This document shows, in pieces, positions 60,190 to 64,000 of a stretch of DNA of 64,000 nucleotides. A model generated the notes under the pieces. The model was given only the letters and a program-made list of their open reading frames with translations. It was not told the DNA's origin and made no database searches. The stretch comes from Tritrichomonas musculus. Lineage: Eukaryota; Parabasalia; Tritrichomonadida; Tritrichomonadidae. The position numbers and the translations under genes are program-made. Location: contig JAPFFF010000057.1 in the NCBI GenBank assembly GCA_039105265.1, positions 124,001 through 188,000 on the forward strand. Reading direction: 5' to 3'. How positions within the stretch are numbered: position 1 is the stretch's first letter; every line of letters starts with the position of its first letter.

Positions 60190-61985
60190 TGAATTTAGAG
60201 GTATTCGCTTTGAGGATTTTGACTGAGATTTAATGTCATTTGAAACATTGCCTGTTAAATCATAAGATTTAAAGAGATTTTTGAGATTTTTTATGTCTTT
60301 CATAGTTCTTCATGTCCAATTTGCCCATCGAGCTTCAAAATGAACAACCGTTGAAAAGACAATTTTAATATCATTTGAAATGCTCATTTCACCTTTCTTG
60401 AATCCACTTACATTTAAGTTCATATTCAATGAATTCTTGAAGCATTCTTCACCATAATATTCTGTTTGATTATTATGATACATTGCAAGACTTCTTTTTT
60501 ATCACTGTCTTCAATGAGCTCGTTCTGATGAAGCATTATAACTGACTTGATTCCAAGTTTTTCATAAAAGTCATATATTTCAACGAAGTCTCTTTTGGCC
60601 AGTTTAATGTTAGATGTAGCAATATGAACACTATTTTTTGTAAGTGCAAGAAGTGCAGCAATCAATTGAATAATGAGTGACTTTCATTCACCTGTTTCAA
60701 CCTGATAAATGACTCCTTTTCGAGATTGTTTATCATTAAAAAGGCAGGAAATGCATGACTCATAAATGGGAAAAATCTGATTTGGACGAATTTCAAACTT
60801 CTTTCCTTTTGTGATGCCCAATGTAAGAGCTGCATAAAAAAGATAGGTCAGGTTCTTTTTAATAACACTATCTTCACTCCATGATAAATGTATTGTTTGT
60901 TTCTTAAAAATGCTTATATTTGTATGATAAGTGTTAAAGGCTCCATTTTGGATGCTGTCTATAATAGTTTGGCATCCAATTATGTTTCATTACATGAAGA
61001 TCGTTGAAATCAACATATTTAGATGAGTAATCATCAAATAAAACTTCAACTCGGGTACTTTTCCATTTCAAAAAGTCGATGGCTCTAACGTACACGCATT
61101 CAATTTTGCTGAGTTCACATGGTGAATTATATTGATCTTCATAATTCCCTTCATAAAGTGGAACTTGGCATAAATTAATGCGAATCGATTCGTTTTTAAA
61201 GCCTGATTCGCAATATAAAAATTTTTCTTTGATTTGAATAGGTGTAAAGCATTCAATTAAACTGTTTGAGTAAAAAAAACGATGATAGTACGGATTTTGC
61301 TTGAGAGGCTTTATCTTTTTAATGCTATCGCGGATGGCTGGTGTATATGAGATATAAAGGTAAAAATAACCGCAAAAATTGTAATAATTTAAATATGGAT
61401 CATTTTCATTTTGTGTCGGGGAAAAAAGATTATTGATACCATTGCTTGAACTGTTATAAGATGATATATCACGAGATGAATCGTGACCCAAGTTAAAATG
61501 AATTTCTGAAAATAATCCTTTTTTAATCATGTTTAAGATAAAAAGGCATTTTGGGGAGCAATATTTGATATAAACGCATAAAACAAGATTGAGTCCAATT
61601 GATTTAAGAATATCAGATTCTAATATTATTATAAGTGAAAAATATTCAAAATTTTTGGCACTTGTCGAATTTAATGATAAAATCACAAATGATGAATCGG
61701 TGAAATACCAACGATGAGATTCTGAAAAATCAATAAAAGGTTAAAAAAAATGTAATGAAGTTTTAGAATCAATTTTCAGTTTTTTGACTTTCCAATACTG
61801 ATGATTCAGTTTTTTGGCTAAGTTGCTCATAAAAAAGTAAAAATAATCGTCTATTTGCTTTTTTTCTAATATTTCTTTGGATGGAATGCTAAGTCCATAT
61901 TTTTTATTAAGAAAATCGATGCTATTTAAGAAATCTTCACGAAAAACTGAATAAGTTTGTAACGTTAATAAATTAAGGCGAAGAT
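60190..61985 (-). pseudogene. SecA-like DEAD-domain protein, broken
   Basis: The middle reads KGVIYQVETGE, a stop, then KSLIIQLIAALLALTKNSVH and IATSNIKLAKRDFVEIYDFY with EKLGIKSVIM. This matches the SecA-type ATPase start (GxIAEMxTGEGKT ... LNALxGxxVHVVTxNxYLAxRD ... LGLxVG). A TGA stands at the glycine of the Walker A TGEGK. Further on, IKIVFSTVVHFEARWAN parallels the SecA DIVYGTxxxFxxDxL region in another frame. Upstream, a 250-codon frame (60934-61686) and more coding-like sequence to about 61985 form an N-terminal part I do not recognise. At least three breaks make it non-functional. SecA-like proteins in trichomonads are presumably acquired and of unknown role. Confidence 0.72.
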
Positions 61986-62149
61986 ATTTAGATTGAAAAT
62001 TTTAAAAGAAAACTAAAATTTTTATATCATAATTCATACCCGTTATTTTGGTCTGTTTAACCGTTTTTTTTATTTTTTGTTAACAGGTAAAAAAAAAGCA
62101 TTCAAAAAAATAACGAACTATTTGAATTAAATCTCGAAACAGGTATTTA

Positions 62150-64000
62150 ATGAATCCTCAAACGTTTCAAAAATTTTTAGGGAATAATTCTTTCCGAATC
62201 GAGAATCCTTTTTTAGATAAAGCCATTCAGCAATTTTCTTTCTATTTCATTGCAGATAATCATGATATTTTGAATATTTTGCTTAAAAAGAATATCAATA
62301 ACATTATAATTATTGATAAATATATAAATTCACAAAAAGATAACGAGTTAAATGATTTTTATGTGATTACCTTTGATTATCGTATATTTATAATTCGAAG
62401 TTCAGATATCTCTTTATTTTTCCCATTTTTTTCATTAAATAAAGAATCAATTATTTATTTCCTTAATGATGATGCCAAAATAAGTATTCAAGAAAAAAAC
62501 ACAAATATAATTTTAAAAATATCTGATGAGGCCGATATTTTTTTTACCAAAAAAGAAATACCTTCATTTATAAAGAAAATCAAACTCGTTTTTTCTGAAA
62601 CACCACCTAATGAAAACCAAACAATGCAATATTTATGGAAAATTATTCACAAAAGTTTTGCTGGTTTTTTAATTAAAATCGGTTATTTGAACTCAACTTT
62701 GAATAGAATTCCTCATTATAAAAGTTTTTTTTCTTGCGATGTCCAAGATTACGAATTCACAGAAGATGAGTTTATTGAATTGAGGTCTTTTCATAATGGA
62801 TACTCGTCCTATTTAAGTTTGATATATTTGATTGAGAAAGAGCAAATTTGTTTATTAAAAATGTTTTTGAAAACGAATGAAGAGAAGAAATTATATGAAA
62901 GAGAGCATGACAATTACTTAAACATTCATCATCCTTTTCTGCCCAGATATTTTGGAACAACTGTTTATCAATCATACAGATGTTTGATAATTGAATATTT
63001 GGAAGGGAAAACATTAGATAAAATTGATTTCATTGAACTTTCAAATGAAAATTTCATAAAAATTTTATTTGAAATTATGCTTGTGATAGAATATTTGCAA
63101 TACAATGGATATATTTATCGAGATTTAAAGCCAAATAACGTCATTGTTGATAAAAATAACATGATTTATCTGATTGATTTCGATAGAATGATTAAAAATC
63201 CTTCTCTTTGTAATAATGAAAAATTTACTGTTAATTTCATGACGGATTATATAGCACCAGAAATAATTAATGAGAAATCATTTTCTAACAAGGCTGATAT
63301 TTATTCGCTTGGAAAAGTCATAGCTTTCCTTATTTCCAATTACGAGTCAAAAGATTTTTTTAATGCTTTAATAAAATTGGGTGAAAATTGTATGGAAATA
63401 AATGAGACTAAACGTCCAACTATTTCAGATGTGATTGACACTTTTTATACATATTACTTTTCAAAGATATATAAGATTCCTGATGGAGAAAATTTATTGA
63501 ATCATGCACACCATAGTTTCTATTTTCCTTTATGGTTTTTGATAGCTGAATCTCAAAATGAATTTGTGCAACTTTACCTCGGACATTTAAATGAGTATGG
63601 GATTTATATATGCAAAGATAGATCCAACAATATTGATTATTTTTATCTTGATGATGATAAGAAAGAAACCCGAGAAGAATATAAAATCATTCCTTCAAAT
63701 ATTGTTCGAGCAATTCATTATTATACACTCTCAGCAAATCAAAACAATTCACAAGCACAATACATACTTGGCGAAATTTATTATGATGGAATATATGTAC
63801 AAAAAGATATTAATAAAGCAATTTATTATATGACGCTTGCAGCAATGCAGAATAATGTTTTAGCACAGTTTTATCTTGGAGTTATTTTTATTGAAGGAGT
63901 CCAAGTTCAACAGAATATAAGCGAAGGTATTCATTATTTAACTCTAGCAGCAAATCAGAATTATTCAGATGCCCAATATAATCTTGGAATAATTTATTAT
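62150..64000 (+). CDS. Kinase-like Sel1 protein, runs off window end
   Basis: The frame from ATG at 62150 stays open for 617 codons to the last base, so the 3' end is outside. Residues 1-220 are an unrecognised N-terminal region (MNPQTFQKFLGNNSFRIENP). A kinase-like domain follows: Lys in CLLKMFLKTNEEKKLYEREH, YRDLKPNNVIVDKNNM with Asp325, IDFDRMI (DFG reads D343-F-D), and TDYIAPEIINEKSFSNKADI. The glycine loop is not evident and DFG is altered, so activity is uncertain. From about residue 520, Sel1 repeats begin (NSQAQYILGEIYYDGIYVQK; NVLAQFYLGVIFIEGVQVQQ; YSDAQYNLGIIYY) and run to the edge. It is the mirror arrangement of kinase and Sel1 seen at 20414 and 43204. It is divergent from the SecA-like pseudogene. 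Confidence 0.88.
   Translation, partial: MNPQTFQKFLGNNSFRIENPFLDKAIQQFSFYFIADNHDILNILLKKNINNIIIIDKYINSQKDNELNDFYVITFDYRIFIIRSSDISLFFPFFSLNKESIIYFLNDDAKISIQEKNTNIILKISDEADIFFTKKEIPSFIKKIKLVFSETPPNENQTMQYLWKIIHKSFAGFLIKIGYLNSTLNRIPHYKSFFSCDVQDYEFTEDEFIELRSFHNGYSSYLSLIYLIEKEQICLLKMFLKTNEEKKLYEREHDNYLNIHHPFLPRYFGTTVYQSYRCLIIEYLEGKTLDKIDFIELSNENFIKILFEIMLVIEYLQYNGYIYRDLKPNNVIVDKNNMIYLIDFDRMIKNPSLCNNEKFTVNFMTDYIAPEIINEKSFSNKADIYSLGKVIAFLISNYESKDFFNALIKLGENCMEINETKRPTISDVIDTFYTYYFSKIYKIPDGENLLNHAHHSFYFPLWFLIAESQNEFVQLYLGHLNEYGIYICKDRSNNIDYFYLDDDKKETREEYKIIPSNIVRAIHYYTLSANQNNSQAQYILGEIYYDGIYVQKDINKAIYYMTLAAMQNNVLAQFYLGVIFIEGVQVQQNISEGIHYLTLAANQNYSDAQYNLGIIYY

Overview
The window looks like nuclear DNA of a parabasalid protist, most likely a Tritrichomonas-type trichomonad. 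It is very AT-rich and its intergenic DNA is richer still in A+T. Genes are mostly intron-poor with short 5' leaders, often with a TCA-containing initiator-like motif just before the ATG. The gene families are those known to be expanded in trichomonads: BspA-like LRR_5 proteins, DUF3447/ankyrin proteins, kinase-Sel1 fusions, BTB proteins with lectin-like tails, bacterial-type glycosidases and Polinton (Maverick) elements. No organelle, bacterial or CRISPR feature was seen. The species call is inference from family content and composition, not a database match.

Layout. 0-7.7 kb: a non-coding transposon with a perfect 9-bp target duplication, a second inverted-repeat pair, then a 1262-aa type I surface protein. 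7.7-13.1 kb (minus): a DUF3447 protein followed downstream by nine single ankyrin modules separated by AT-rich spacers. 13.4-16.0 kb: three dead genes in a row (C2 protein, Rab GTPase, pyruvate phosphate dikinase). 16.4-19.5 kb: intact ubiquitin-activating enzyme E1. 20.4-22.6 kb: pseudokinase-Sel1 fusion. 22.7-25.1 kb: two small transposons around a 99-aa hypothetical gene. 26.0-27.9 kb: BspA-like LRR gene. 28.8-30.5 kb: oligo-1,6-glucosidase, probably of bacterial origin. 31.6-36.8 kb (minus): DUF5710-UvrD-type helicase, a second DUF3447 protein and a BTB-glycine-rich protein.

37.1-42.6 kb: an old, broken Polinton carrying DNA polymerase B pieces, into which a younger 3.4-kb element with 0.72-kb terminal inverted repeats and Ulp1/adenain-type proteases has inserted. 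43.2-46.0 kb: kinase-coiled-coil-Sel1 gene with one frameshift. 46.5-54.6 kb: many broken family members (HECT ligase, three BspA-like genes, kinase and Sel1 scraps) around one intact BTB-BACK-discoidin gene. 55.0-57.2 kb: a 2.1-kb non-coding TTAA element. 57.3-60.1 kb: kinase-coiled-coil-ankyrin gene with breaks. 60.2-62.0 kb (minus): SecA-like pseudogene. 62.15 kb to the window end: a kinase-Sel1 gene still open at base 64000.

Overall this is a fast-evolving accessory region. A few conserved enzymes (E1, alpha-glucosidase) sit among signalling and scaffold genes built by shuffling kinase, Sel1, ankyrin, LRR, BTB and lectin modules. Many copies are dead, and at least six inverted-repeat transposons and two Polinton-family elements lie between them. 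The signal I would follow first is the ankyrin modules at 7.7-11.5 kb and 59.2-60.1 kb. Each module stays open and protein-like, while the spacers between them fall at the same point of the ankyrin repeat.
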